Positions 1 through 8,752 of a DNA stretch of 64,000 nucleotides are shown here, in pieces; position 1 is the first letter of the stretch; each line of letters opens with the position of its first letter. Source of the DNA: Ornithinibacillus salinisoli (GTDB lineage: Bacteria > Bacillota > Bacilli > Bacillales > Amphibacillaceae); the NCBI RefSeq assembly GCF_042682545.1, contig NZ_JBHUHQ010000041.1; one strand, 5' to 3'. The notes under the pieces were generated by a model, which made no database searches, was not told where the DNA came from, and worked only from the letters and a program-made list of their open reading frames with translations. The translations under genes were made by a program, and so were the position numbers.

Positions 1-90
1 CACCGAGTTGAAATAATACATTTAAACGGTGACAGTTATCGAATGAAGCATCGAAAGAACATCTTCGGGCAGGAAAGTGTAACAAATTAA
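1..90 (+). CDS. istB: IS21-type IstB helper ATPase, C-terminal end (partial)
   Basis: An open frame enters from the left edge and ends at TAA 88-90. Its 29 residues include NGDSYRMKHRK, which resembles the C-terminal tail of IstB, the AAA+ ATPase that works with the IstA transposase in IS21 elements. The ATPase core lies outside the window. The inverted-repeat-like sequence just downstream supports the call. With so few residues this stays a moderate-confidence family assignment. Confidence 0.5.
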   Translation, partial: HRVEIIHLNGDSYRMKHRKNIFGQESVTN

Positions 91-100
91 TCAGCAAAAA

Positions 101-126
101 CTGTAACATTTTACTTGACGGTCACA
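101..126. repeat. Probable right terminal repeat of the IS21-type element
   Basis: Read on the minus strand, this stretch starts TGTGACCGTCAAGTAAAATG and continues to a TTACAG. It lies 11 bp after the istB stop, where the right end of an IS21 element should be, and it begins with the TG typical of such ends. The left end is not in the window, so it cannot be matched to its partner. Confidence 0.35.
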
Positions 127-738
127 AGCCCCCTACAAAGAGGGAGTTGTCTTATTTGACGGGGATATTACAGTCCGCCGTGCTCATGCTCACGTTCAAA
201 CCCAGACCACTTACTGAACCTTCGAGATTGTGAAACGATATGCAAAGACAACCAAAAAAATAATTACTAGCAGTGAAACTCCTTTCAAAGATTTTTTCAA
301 TATGTACCTACAACCCCGCATATGTGGTTTCGCCCGACATACATAATGCTAAGTACCTATTGACCGTAGCCAATCAAAACTCCACCGAACCGTTACTGCA
401 AGAAGTCGTTCCCAATTCTCTAAGTCTCACAAGTCGGTCAAAAACAGCAGGAAAGACCTTGCCTATGATTATTGCTACGTTAATTTCCTGCATTGGCTCA
501 ACTCACCTGAGCTGTTATTTTTCGTTCGTGACTTAAGGGCAATTCCCACGGTAATTTTCTTTGTAGTTTTATTATGTCTAAACTATCAAAAGACAGCGTA
601 TTGACAGAGAGTGCGGCTCTGACCCTAGGGGATTTTTTATATTGTAAATTAAATAAAACCATTTAGAAAAAATATTACAAGAACTTACTTATGGTAATAT
701 AAAAAAGAACAGTAATAATTTTTGGAGGGGTACAATTT
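127..738. other. No confident gene; degraded sequence beside the IS end
   Basis: About 600 bases separate the IS21-like end from the next gene. An open frame at 273-536 has no ribosome binding site and reads like random sequence. The first 400 bases are richer in GC than what follows, which suggests foreign or decayed mobile DNA. The last 100 bases are very AT-rich and probably hold the promoter of the gene at 739. Confidence 0.4.
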
Positions 739-2043
739 ATGTTGACGCATAGTTCTATAGAATTCAAAAGTGAGGAAATCTATCACTCTAAATCAAAAGA
801 ATACTTTGATGAGGTATTAAGTTCATATCATAATGGGAATTATCGATCGGCTATAGTCATGTTATACACTGTAGTTGTTAGTGACCTAATATATAAACTT
901 CAAGAACTATCGGACAGATATTCTGATGAGATTGCCACTTCTATATTAGAGAAAGTTAAAGTAGAACAAGAATCAAGCCCTACTTCCCCAAGGTGGGAGA
1001 TTACATTAATATCAGAAGTTAAAGAAAGAACAAATCTTTTAGAATCTCAAGATAAACTTAATATAGATTACCTGAGAGATCAACGACATCTATGTGCTCA
1101 TCCTGTTTTAAATGGACAGGACATGCTTATAAGTCCTAATAAGGAAACCGTAAGAGCAAATATGATGAATATGTTAGATGGAATCTTATGCAAATCACCA
1201 TTATTATCTAAGAAGGTCATTAATACATTCTTACAAGACTTAGCTTCTGTAAAAGACCAGTTGATCGAGGAGACAGAATTTAAGAGGTATTTAAATACGA
1301 AATATCTTAGTAAATTTAATCGAGTTACAGAGGAAAGGTTATTTAGGGATTTATGGAAATTTTCTTTTAAGTTATCTGACGATACCACAGCTGAAAATAG
1401 AGGGGTTATCAATAGAACTTTATTATTTTTATTTGAAAAGAACCGGTCGTCTTTTATAAATCTAATAGAAAGTGATAGTGGTTATTATAGTGACATTAAT
1501 TTAGAAGACCAAACAATATTTACAAATTCTTGTTATTTCTTTTCAAAATTCCCTGAAGTTTATCAGTTTATGGAAGAACCTATAAAAATATTAATAAATT
1601 CAAAGGCTGAAGAAAATATAGAAACATTTAGTAGATGTCTATTCTTGTCAGAAAGTATGGAACAACATTTTGAAGAAATTAAAAACAGGATTGAAGGTTT
1701 ATTACTTGTACCAAACATAAGTGACTTTACTAGAAAATATTTATATTATTTTTCCAAAGAGTATGATGTTATAGATGGATTCTTAGATTTTCAAATTTAT
1801 TTAACAGAGAAAAGTAGTTATAGTTATGATGACTCAGATTATAATTTTAAGAACTACATCCTACCATATGGGGAAGATTTTAGTTTGGAGCAGTTCCAAA
1901 AAATATTAGAAATTGTTAATTCAAATTCGCAGATACATGATCGAAGAAAGGCTCGTTTAGATAATAGCCAATTAAAAGTATTTATAGAAAAGAGATATGG
2001 AGATGAAATCGATTATAGTGAATATCCAAATGTTGAATTTTAA
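739..2043 (+). CDS. HEPN-like domain protein of unknown function
   Basis: This 434-residue soluble protein has a GGAGGGG ribosome binding site 10 bases before ATG. It has no signal peptide or membrane segment. The N-terminal third is helical; near residue 119 the motif RHLCAH fits the R-x4-H signature of HEPN ribonucleases, preceded by YLRDQ and followed by P. The C-terminal two thirds are acidic, helical and unrecognised. HEPN proteins are common in toxin-antitoxin, abortive-infection and RNA-processing systems, but no partner nucleotidyltransferase gene lies beside it. The position, between an IS end and tRNA/integrase scars, suggests acquired cargo, possibly anti-phage. The HEPN call rests on one motif and the helical context. 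Confidence 0.5.
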   Translation: MLTHSSIEFKSEEIYHSKSKEYFDEVLSSYHNGNYRSAIVMLYTVVVSDLIYKLQELSDRYSDEIATSILEKVKVEQESSPTSPRWEITLISEVKERTNLLESQDKLNIDYLRDQRHLCAHPVLNGQDMLISPNKETVRANMMNMLDGILCKSPLLSKKVINTFLQDLASVKDQLIEETEFKRYLNTKYLSKFNRVTEERLFRDLWKFSFKLSDDTTAENRGVINRTLLFLFEKNRSSFINLIESDSGYYSDINLEDQTIFTNSCYFFSKFPEVYQFMEEPIKILINSKAEENIETFSRCLFLSESMEQHFEEIKNRIEGLLLVPNISDFTRKYLYYFSKEYDVIDGFLDFQIYLTEKSSYSYDDSDYNFKNYILPYGEDFSLEQFQKILEIVNSNSQIHDRRKARLDNSQLKVFIEKRYGDEIDYSEYPNVEF

Positions 2044-2233
2044 AAAAACACCCTACCTCCACAAAGAATTTAGATAAAGACTGCAATTAAATTGCACAGA
2101 TTTTATAGAAACAATGGAATTAACAGAAACAAATTGCATAAATAAACATCCAGAACCTGATTAAATGGACGTATTAGAATTTATAGATGCATAAATACTA
2201 GATAAAACTCACTCTAGAGAATTGGCAGGGTGG
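2044..2233. other. AT-rich spacer without a gene
   Basis: After the stop of the HEPN-like gene there is no open frame with a ribosome binding site up to the tRNA-like fragment at 2234. No clear terminator hairpin is visible. Confidence 0.4.
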
Positions 2234-2263
2234 AGGTCGTTGGTTCGAGCCCAATCGGGATCC
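2234..2263 (+). tRNA. tRNA 3' fragment (variable loop, T arm, acceptor 3' strand), not functional
   Basis: AGGTC is followed by a T arm (GTTGG, loop TTCGAGC, CCAAT pairing with one G-U) and an acceptor-like CGGGATCC. There is no matching 5' half, anticodon arm or CCA. Tyrosine integrases commonly recombine into the 3' end of a tRNA gene and leave such a fragment. An integrase remnant lies about 430 bases downstream. The parent tRNA identity cannot be read. Confidence 0.5.
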
Positions 2264-2513
2264 TTATGTGAATATATTTTGATAAGATAAAGGTAATCCT
2301 ATCGCCATTAATGTCTAATCTTGTTGGAAAGAGAGCAAGGATAAAAGAATCAAGAACAAGAAGGATAAAATAACATTTTTGAAAGAGTTGCTTTTTTTGA
2401 ATGATAAAAGGAAGCAACAGCGGCATGCTGAACTGACACAACACACCACTTTTGTGTAAGACCTGTGCATTTGAATAGAGAGTTTAATAAATAAGGGAAT
2501 TGAGTATGTTTAG
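2264..2513. other. Spacer between tRNA fragment and excisionase remnant
   Basis: AT-rich sequence without a supported gene. A minus-strand open frame here, which includes the familiar GLEPTTSTLP peptide, is a translation of tRNA-flanking DNA and not a protein. Confidence 0.4.
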
Positions 2514-2693
2514 TTATAGTTGTCTCTTTTCTTCTTTCTTACGCAAAATCCAATCTTTAAAGTCATGCTTTTCGACTCTTTTTGAAGTACCAAATTCAAA
2601 GTTTGGAATACCACCTACTTCCTCATGAAGCTGAAACAATTCATATACTCTTCTTCTTGAAATATGAAGATACTCAGAAATGTGGAGAGCTGT
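2514..2693 (-). pseudogene. Excisionase-type HTH DNA-binding protein, N-terminally truncated
   Basis: On the minus strand, 59 residues read from just after an in-frame stop at 2694-2696 to TAA at 2514-2516. ALHISEYLHISRRRVYELF is a helix-turn-helix of the MerR/excisionase type, and the basic tail ends KKEEKRQL. Such proteins direct integrase during excision of Tn916-like and phage elements. The first residues and the start codon are missing. The open frame on the other strand through this stretch is a shadow. The gene faces away from the integrase fragment that begins a few bases further on, which implies an inversion or deletion junction. Confidence 0.55.
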
Positions 2694-2696
2694 TCA

Positions 2697-3178
2697 GCTC
2701 CAACTTAGAAAGGGATTCGTTATTTTTTGTATTAATGATGTCTACAGGAAGTCGACCATCGGAAGTCATTTATACAAAGGTTAACAACATAGATTATCTT
2801 AATGGAACAATCTTTGTAGAGAGGACAAAAAATAAAACGAGTAAATATATCATATTAAGGGAAGGTGTCGGTGCTGTTCTAAAGCGATACGTTGAAAAAT
2901 ACAAATTAGGGAATGATGAGTATCTTATTAATGAAAATGGAAAACCTTTGAAATTGAGTGAGTTACAAGACTTGTTTAATACGTTTCTGAAAAAAGCAAA
3001 TTTACCTTCGTTTACCCTTCACAAACTAAGACATTCTTTTGCAACGATTATGGCTGAAAGTGGTGCAGAAGTTATGGTGATTCAACAATTATTAGGGCAC
3101 AAAAAAATAGATTCCACTAGTACATATATTGAACTAAACTATGTCCGAAATAGAGGAATCGAATTACAAGTAAATTAA
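2697..3178 (+). pseudogene. Tyrosine recombinase/integrase, catalytic-domain fragment
   Basis: The C-terminal catalytic domain of a phage-type integrase is complete. TGSRPSEV carries Arg I, KNKTSK the beta-hairpin Lys, HKLRH the His and second Arg, GHKKI the second His, and TYIEL the nucleophilic Tyr. The N-terminal arm-binding and core-binding domains are missing. The frame stays open upstream to a TTG at 2582, but that part is the antisense of the excisionase remnant. A GAGCTG-TT-CAGCTC palindrome at 2687-2700 marks the junction. The fragment is unlikely to recombine DNA alone. Confidence 0.75.
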
Positions 3179-3316
3179 GATATATATAAACATATTCGTA
3201 AAGAGAAATATAAGAAGTGATATGTAATTAAGAACGCTCTCTGTCTCCAAATCAATCTACAAATTAGTAAACCCTTCTCTGTATTTCATTTGTAATGAAC
3301 TCTACAAAGTGTTTGA

Positions 3317-3358
3317 ACAAAGATAACCCCTTTTACAAATAAAAGGGGTTATCTTTGT
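3317..3358. terminator. Bidirectional terminator, perfect 19-bp stem
   Basis: Two 19-base arms (3317-3335 and 3340-3358) are perfect reverse complements around a 4-base loop, with a CCCC/GGGG core and A/T tracts at the base. It lies between the plus-strand integrase fragment and the minus-strand surface protein gene and could end transcription from both sides. The rest of 3179-3599 shows no gene. Confidence 0.8.
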
Positions 3359-3599
3359 ATTGGATTTTAATTAATGGGGCATAAGCAAAACTGTTAGACT
3401 TCATTAGACAATTAATCGAATATTTGATTGCTATCAAAAGATGCCTGTTAAATCAAATATATATAAATTAAACCCGATTATTGAAGAAATACAGTATATT
3501 AATTTTAAACAAATAGAGAGCTAGAGAACTAAAATTTAGAGGTTTCGTCCCTAGATCATTTAATATATAAGTATAGTTTTGCTTAACTAGTCTCTTAAA

Positions 3600-4437
3600 T
3601 TATGTTCTTTTCTTCTTATACCACCACAATCCTCCGATTCCTGCACCTACCAGTAGAACGATTGGTACAATGACTAACATTAATGGAAAAGAAGATGCTG
3701 ACTCTGATTCCACTTCAGCTGATGGACTGGTCACCTCTTCAATTTCCTTATCGTTATCAGTTAATTCCAATTCTTCTTCTTCTTTTGGCTCTATTTGTTC
3801 TTTTTTATCAGTTTCATCGGATTTTTCCTCTTTTTCTTCATCCATAGAATCTGGTGTTTCAGATTCTTCTTTTTCTACAGGATTAGTTTCCTCTTTCTGA
3901 ACTGTCTCTTTCTTATCTTCTTCTGTTACCAATGGTTGTTTTGTGTCAGTTTTTGGTTGTTTAGATACCTCTTGCTTTGGTTGAGTTGTAGTTTTTGTTT
4001 CTTCTTTAGTGTTTTGTTCTTGTTTAGGCTCTTCCGTCGGCTTAGTTTCTTGTTTTGGTTCCTCTTTAGGTTCAGTCGGTTCAGGTTTTGACTCTTCCTT
4101 AGGTTCTTCCTTAGGCTCTTCAACCTTCTGAATATAAACTGTTACGATTGCATGAGAATAAGTTCCGCCCATTGGCATTTCGAATTTTTGACCATTATAC
4201 TCGACATAGCCAAATAAAGCACCTTGTAGAATGAATTCGTCAAGATTTGGACTATAGAATCCCCATGCATAGTCTTTTTGTCCACAAACTCCATCTGGGC
4301 GAGCTGGATTAGAATCTGTGTGTACGTTAGATTTGATCGTCATAGTACATTCAGGAATACCAGTTTTTTCTGTAAAGGTTACATTTGTGAATACTATCAC
4401 TCCTAATAACCATCATTGTTAGTAATACTTTTTTCAT
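3600..4437 (-). pseudogene. Membrane-anchored surface protein with frameshifted signal peptide
   Basis: ATG at 4437, after a GAGGGGG site, starts MKKVLLTMMVI, a typical signal-peptide opening, but this frame runs out. The mature sequence continues in another frame from about 4405 (LLGVIVFTNVTF...), so one indel near 4405-4415 separates the two. The downstream frame encodes about 85 residues of an unrecognised ectodomain (VCGQKDYAWGFYSP), then a 130-residue linker rich in Pro, Glu and Lys. A final segment (SFPLMLVIVPIVLLVGAGIG) spans the membrane and ends WWYKKKRT. There is no LPxTG motif. The indel may be real inactivation, phase variation or an assembly error. Confidence 0.6.
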
Positions 4438-5067
4438 ATAAATTCCCCCTCTATAGTGTGTGTTCTCTCTATAATAGTTTGCCGAGTAAATAAAAAAACG
4501 CCTTATGGAAGTAGATAAAGACACACTATTAGTGTGATACATATCCACGTTCCCATAGGACGGACGCATTACGTTTGCTTCATTCCCGCTAATCCATTTC
4601 TATGGATTGCAAAAAACTATAAAACCTAAATATAATTAGGTTTTAATCGTTAGTATTATTGTGCGTCTGGTCATTTCTTTTCGTGCATATCATTGCGAGT
4701 GTTTGGGTTGATTATGCCCTAGTAAATCTTGGATATAGGCTAATCGCATTCCCCTAACTGCGCGATAAACACCCTATCCATTCTAAAAACTTAAACAAAG
4801 AAAAAATCAAAATTATTAAAGTATTATTCCGTTCCTTTCAACTAAAGTGTTATAAAACGGAAACACGCTAGCTACTAAGCTGGCGTGTTATATTCTCATA
4901 TTAATATTTAACTAATTTCGTATTTGTATCTTGCGTTTGTTTTGACTTCGTAGGTTGTTGCTTACTTGTATTTAGTTTCGGTTGTGCATTAGTATTTCAA
5001 TTTTTATAAAAAAAGCTTCTAGTTATAAAAAAGGATTTTTTGCAAATGTTACTCTGCAAAAATTGAG
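4438..5067. other. Intergenic region with two hairpins, no supported gene
   Basis: This 630-base stretch holds two inverted repeats. At 4621-4644, AAAACCTAA and TTAGGTTTT flank a 6-base loop. At 4862-4889, AACACGCTAGC and GCTGGCGTGTT flank TACTAA. A TATTATAGAG-like -10 for the minus-strand surface gene lies near 4475. No open frame has a ribosome binding site. Confidence 0.45.
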
Positions 5068-7209
5068 TTAATCTTTTAATAATTTTATTAAGTTATTATT
5101 TTTAATTCCTTTTACTCCCCAAATGATAGAAAGTGATACGATAATAATAACAAGTAGAGATAAGGAAACAACATTTTCAAATGTTAGTAAATTCGTAAAA
5201 AGATGACCATACTTACTAGTATTTAAAAATATAAAGTCAGATAAGAAAGCTAATAAATAAGCAATTAAGAAATAAATAGTGAAAATTACGCCATTTTCCA
5301 AAGATATTATTTTGATTATATCTTTTTTGGAATATCCTTGACAAAATAAAATAGCGAATTCTTTGGTGCGGTCGTAAATATAACCTTTATTAAGGAAGAT
5401 TACAACTAAACCAATAATTACAGCTATTGTGATAGAGCCTACAACTAAATTCCGAACTAACGAGTGGTATACAAATGATAAATCGCCATTCTTTAAATCA
5501 TATTGTGAAATGAATTGATATTTAGGGAAAACTTTCTTTAATTCATTATAGACACTTTCAAAGTTTTCTTCATTGTCAACCACGACTATCATTTGGTCAA
5601 AACCTGTTCCCATCGATCGTTTAAAATGTTCGAAATCTTTAGTGATATTTTTAGAATATTCTTCTGTTGCTTTATTTATTTTATAAGTTTGTACATGAAA
5701 TTGATAAGCCTCTTCGGTCAATTTATCTTGACTTTCAGCTTGATGAAAGTAACCCACATAGATTGGGTAAGATGGCGATAAATTATATCTATATCCCGTA
5801 TCATAAATACCGACAATTTTATATTCCTCAGTAATCATGTCATTTTTAGCAGAAGTAACATCTAATTCAATTGTACTATTAATTAAATTTGTATAATTTT
5901 CAGAGTCAGATATCATAAAAGCATATAGATCTGGAATTAATATTTCTTTTGAATCATCCTTAGGAAACTCTCCTGAAATTATATTTATATTATTAACGTT
6001 GTAATTATGAATGACTGAATAAGGAACGCTTTGTGCTGTTAATGTAAAGGTTATGGATTCTCCATTTCGAATCTGAGCAAGATCTTTTCTTAAAAATGCA
6101 GGTATATTTTCATAGTCTAATCTATATTCAAATCGATTTCCTTCATGATCATAAAAAGATTGTATACCTTCCACTGTAAGTTCAATTTTATCGATATGTT
6201 GAATGTTTTCGACCTTTTTAACATCTTCATTTGAGAACCCAATTCGCTTCCCATCATGACTTGCTAGAATATTATTCTCTTTTAAATCTTCTGCTGCTTC
6301 AGAGGTTAATTTCTGAGTACTAAAGACAATGGATTTATTATCGACTCCTGAAAAAAAGTTAGTAAATGATTCTAATGAAGCCGCTTGAAAAGCAGTAAAA
6401 CTTAAAATGAAAAGCAATAGAATAATTACAATTGGTACCCCTAATAAAGAAATTCGTTTCATTTTACGAAACACACTTAAAAATGTATAGAGAAGAACAT
6501 GTTTTTTTTGTTTAGTTTTTTCTAATTGATATGATTTTTGTTTTGTTTCACTATATTCCTGTTCGTTTTTTGAATTAGTTTGATTAATTTTCCCATTTTC
6601 TAACTTAAAAACTATATCTGCATAGTCAAGAATTGAATCATCGTGTGTAATGACAAAGAATGATATTCCTTTATTTTTCAATTTACTGATATAACTCATG
6701 ATTTTATCGGTTGTCATTCCGTCTAAATTTCCTGTAGGTTCATCAAGTAAGATAATCTTTGGAGAACCTAAGACAGCACGCCCGATTGCTACTCTTTGTT
6801 TTTGCCCCCCACTAATATTTTTTACAACTTCATCTTTTAACTCAAGTAAGTCCATACTTTCTAGAACAGAATAAATTTCATCCCCTTTATAATCACCTGA
6901 TAGATAAAGATTTTCATAGACAGTTAATTGTTCGAATAATTTAAAATCTTGAAAAACCATTTTTATTTCATTGGTTCTTAGATGATCCCAGTCTTGATTT
7001 TTGTATGCTTTGCTATCTTTTCCAAATAATTTATAAGAACCTTGATAGTCATTATCTAAACCGAATAGTATATTAAATAAGGTGGTTTTGCCACTACCAC
7101 TTTCCCCAGTTAAGACATAAAGACTAGAAGGATTAGTTAATTGTAGGTTAATATCATTTAAAACAATTTTATCACCAAAAGATTTTGTTAAATTTCTTAA
7201 ATCTAACAT
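5068..7209 (-). CDS. Fused ABC ATPase-FtsX/MacB-type permease, bacteriocin exporter
   Basis: This 713-residue protein joins an ATPase domain (1-215) to a MacB/FtsX permease. The ATPase has Walker A GESGSGKTT, signature ISGGQ, Walker B IILLDEPTGNLDG and a switch His in VITHDD. After a charged linker come TM1 (about 252-277), a 300-residue extracellular domain and three C-terminal TM helices (about 580-705). AAGAGGA precedes ATG. The gene follows the bacteriocin-like gene at 7619 on the same strand, separated by a hairpin. This matches the lactococcin-972 group, in which a dedicated ABC system exports the peptide or gives immunity. The direction of transport is inferred. Confidence 0.75.
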   Translation of the reverse strand: MLDLRNLTKSFGDKIVLNDINLQLTNPSSLYVLTGESGSGKTTLFNILFGLDNDYQGSYKLFGKDSKAYKNQDWDHLRTNEIKMVFQDFKLFEQLTVYENLYLSGDYKGDEIYSVLESMDLLELKDEVVKNISGGQKQRVAIGRAVLGSPKIILLDEPTGNLDGMTTDKIMSYISKLKNKGISFFVITHDDSILDYADIVFKLENGKINQTNSKNEQEYSETKQKSYQLEKTKQKKHVLLYTFLSVFRKMKRISLLGVPIVIILLLFILSFTAFQAASLESFTNFFSGVDNKSIVFSTQKLTSEAAEDLKENNILASHDGKRIGFSNEDVKKVENIQHIDKIELTVEGIQSFYDHEGNRFEYRLDYENIPAFLRKDLAQIRNGESITFTLTAQSVPYSVIHNYNVNNINIISGEFPKDDSKEILIPDLYAFMISDSENYTNLINSTIELDVTSAKNDMITEEYKIVGIYDTGYRYNLSPSYPIYVGYFHQAESQDKLTEEAYQFHVQTYKINKATEEYSKNITKDFEHFKRSMGTGFDQMIVVVDNEENFESVYNELKKVFPKYQFISQYDLKNGDLSFVYHSLVRNLVVGSITIAVIIGLVVIFLNKGYIYDRTKEFAILFCQGYSKKDIIKIISLENGVIFTIYFLIAYLLAFLSDFIFLNTSKYGHLFTNLLTFENVVSLSLLVIIIVSLSIIWGVKGIKNNNLIKLLKD

Positions 7210-7229
7210 AGTATCCTCTTTTCTTAATC

Positions 7230-7273
7230 AACAAAAATCCATATCCTAATTGTATAGAATATGGACTTTTGTT
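7230..7273 (-). terminator. Hairpin between bacteriocin and exporter genes (attenuator)
   Basis: Arms 7230-7248 and 7255-7273 pair over 19 bp, with two positions that become G-U in the minus-strand RNA, around a 6-base loop. It sits just after the bacteriocin stop and just before the exporter ribosome binding site, so it probably lets only part of the transcripts continue. A similar hairpin lies at the same place in the 22-kb locus. Confidence 0.65.
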
Positions 7274-7283
7274 AATAATATTC

Positions 7284-7619
7284 TTAATGGTTGAAGTACG
7301 GTGTGAACCATACTTGAGGTGATGCTGAAATACGACCTTGCTTATCCTTTAAAGGTGCAGACCAATGAGTAGTGCTGTATTCTTGATGAGCACCAATTCG
7401 TTTATTACTACTGCTCAAAATTTCACTTCCTGCACCCCATACTTGAAATTGAAAGTAATATGGATCTTCCATCGCGCTCGTTGCACCAATTTTTGAGGCC
7501 CCATTCACATCATAACCCCAACTAGATTTCCATGTACCTTGAGCAGCTGAAGCAAAAATAGGTGAAAGTAAAATTAAAGTAGCCCCTAAAATAATAGCAA
7601 TATTTTTCCTCTTTTTCAT
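7284..7619 (-). CDS. Lactococcin-972-family bacteriocin-like secreted protein
   Basis: ATG at 7619 follows GGAGGGAGGTG and is better than the upstream in-frame ATG at 7673. The 111-residue product starts MKKRKNIAIILG and has a clear Sec signal peptide ending in FASAA. The mature part begins QGTWKSSWGYDVNG, like the GTW...GYG opening of lactococcin 972, and is rich in Trp, Ser and aromatics with no Cys. Lactococcin 972 blocks septum formation through lipid II (known for the family). The ABC gene immediately downstream supports the call. Sequence beyond the N-terminal motif is divergent. Confidence 0.65.
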   Translation of the reverse strand: MKKRKNIAIILGATLILLSPIFASAAQGTWKSSWGYDVNGASKIGATSAMEDPYYFQFQVWGAGSEILSSSNKRIGAHQEYSTTHWSAPLKDKQGRISASPQVWFTPYFNH

Positions 7620-7641
7620 AAAAACACCTCCCTCCACAATG

Positions 7642-7670
7642 ATTATATATATTAATCTTACAAAAAACAA
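7642..7670 (-). promoter_or_regulatory. Sigma-A-type promoter for the bacteriocin gene
   Basis: On the minus strand TTGTTT (-35, 7670-7665) and TATAAT (-10, 7647-7642) are 17 bases apart, in the divergent intergenic region just ahead of the bacteriocin ribosome binding site. Confidence 0.55.
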
Positions 7671-7762
7671 CAATATTTGTTATAATTATGTCATAAGTTA
7701 GATTATTTCTGCTATATTATTAAAATCTATTACTATTAAAATAACTAGGATGGAGGATCATT

Positions 7763-8227
7763 TTGAAGAAAAAATTGTCTTTAAAAAAAGTTATACTTTT
7801 TTTCTTAATAAGTGCGATTATATTTTTATGTTTATATATTTTATGGGGTATATACAAAGCTCAAAATATTAGTGTAGTTCCTATTGAAGACATAAACAGC
7901 ATCAGTATATCTGCAGACGAAGTTTTATCAACAGAAACTGAAATTACCGGAGAAGTTAAAGTAGATCGTTTTGAAGCAGTATCTCACATAAATAAAGAAA
8001 AAGTTGATGAAGTATTATATATCATCATTCATAAAGAACCATCTTTTTTTAGTAAAGGGACATTTTCAATTAATTTAAATGATGTAAATGATGTAGAATC
8101 TATTAATAATATCTCGATCATATCAGGTAATATATATACAGGAGAAGGAGTAGAGCGAGGTTATTCCCTTGGAGATTTAAAAAAAATACCTGATCAGGAA
8201 GTCATATGGGAACAACCTGCAGACTAA
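7763..8227 (+). CDS. Small single-pass membrane protein next to bacteriocin locus
   Basis: TTG at 7763 follows GGATGGAGGATC at good spacing. The 154-residue product has a basic N-terminus, one strong TM helix (about residues 10-29) and an extracytoplasmic domain of about 120 residues. I do not recognise the domain. It is divergent from the bacteriocin-exporter operon across 143 bases. A membrane-tethered extracellular domain would suit immunity or sensing, but that is inference from position only. Confidence 0.6.
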   Translation: MKKKLSLKKVILFFLISAIIFLCLYILWGIYKAQNISVVPIEDINSISISADEVLSTETEITGEVKVDRFEAVSHINKEKVDEVLYIIIHKEPSFFSKGTFSINLNDVNDVESINNISIISGNIYTGEGVERGYSLGDLKKIPDQEVIWEQPAD

Positions 8228-8752
8228 TTGTTTTTTGAAAGCCCCCTCTCTCTTCGAAAGTTAAGTTAATTAATCGAATGAGGCCACACAATTTCGATAA
8301 AGGTCTGGCAGTTTCATAGACTGAAGGGTTATGAGGTAACGCTCTGAAAGACACAGACTATCCCTTAGGACAGTCTTTTTAATAATGTGATTTTAATTTT
8401 TCCTGGATGGGATCCCTCCCACTTTCTGTAGATATAAATAGTCTCATTAATACGGGATAAGGAATTGAAAGAGGAGTATGAGAAAATTAAGAAAATGAGT
8501 AGAGAAATTTTTAATAGAAAACATTAAGAAGCAACCCGGTAACTATAACAGGGTTGCTCTTTTATCATACATATCTTTTTCTATGTTATTTATTTTCTCC
8601 TTGAATCTAAAATTCCTACAACTAGTATAAGTACATCGTTAACGCTCTCCAACTATAATCTAAACCGACTCCATACAAATTGTTTTCCACCAATTCCCGA
8701 ATGAATCTGACGATATAACAAGATATAATAGGTACTACAAGGAGGTTATTGA
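8228..8752. other. Intergenic region with gene remnant and two hairpins
   Basis: There is an imperfect hairpin at about 8356-8381 followed by a T run. A short coding-like tail (DKELKEEYEKIKKMSREIF, ending at TAA about 8525) has no start and is probably a gene remnant. A terminator follows at 8530. No complete gene is supported. Confidence 0.4.
8530..8563 (+). terminator. Rho-independent terminator
   Basis: AGCAACCC (8530-8537) and GGGTTGCT (8551-8558) are perfect arms around a 13-base loop and are followed by CTTTTAT. Confidence 0.65.

Noticed and set aside
273..536. 87-residue plus-strand open frame near the left edge
   Set aside because: No ribosome binding site, no recognisable motif, composition like random translation of degraded mobile DNA.
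2214..2444. 76-residue minus-strand frame ending IGLEPTTSTLPIL
   Set aside because: This peptide is the usual false translation of DNA around a tRNA 3' end.
3670..4123. Phe/Ser-rich and Lys/Asn-rich frames opposite or within the surface protein linker
   Set aside because: Shadows of the Pro/Glu/Lys-rich linker of the minus-strand gene.
8260..8380. Possible second type of riboswitch in the 8.2-8.7 kb intergenic region
   Set aside because: A hairpin and T run are visible but no conserved aptamer core could be matched.
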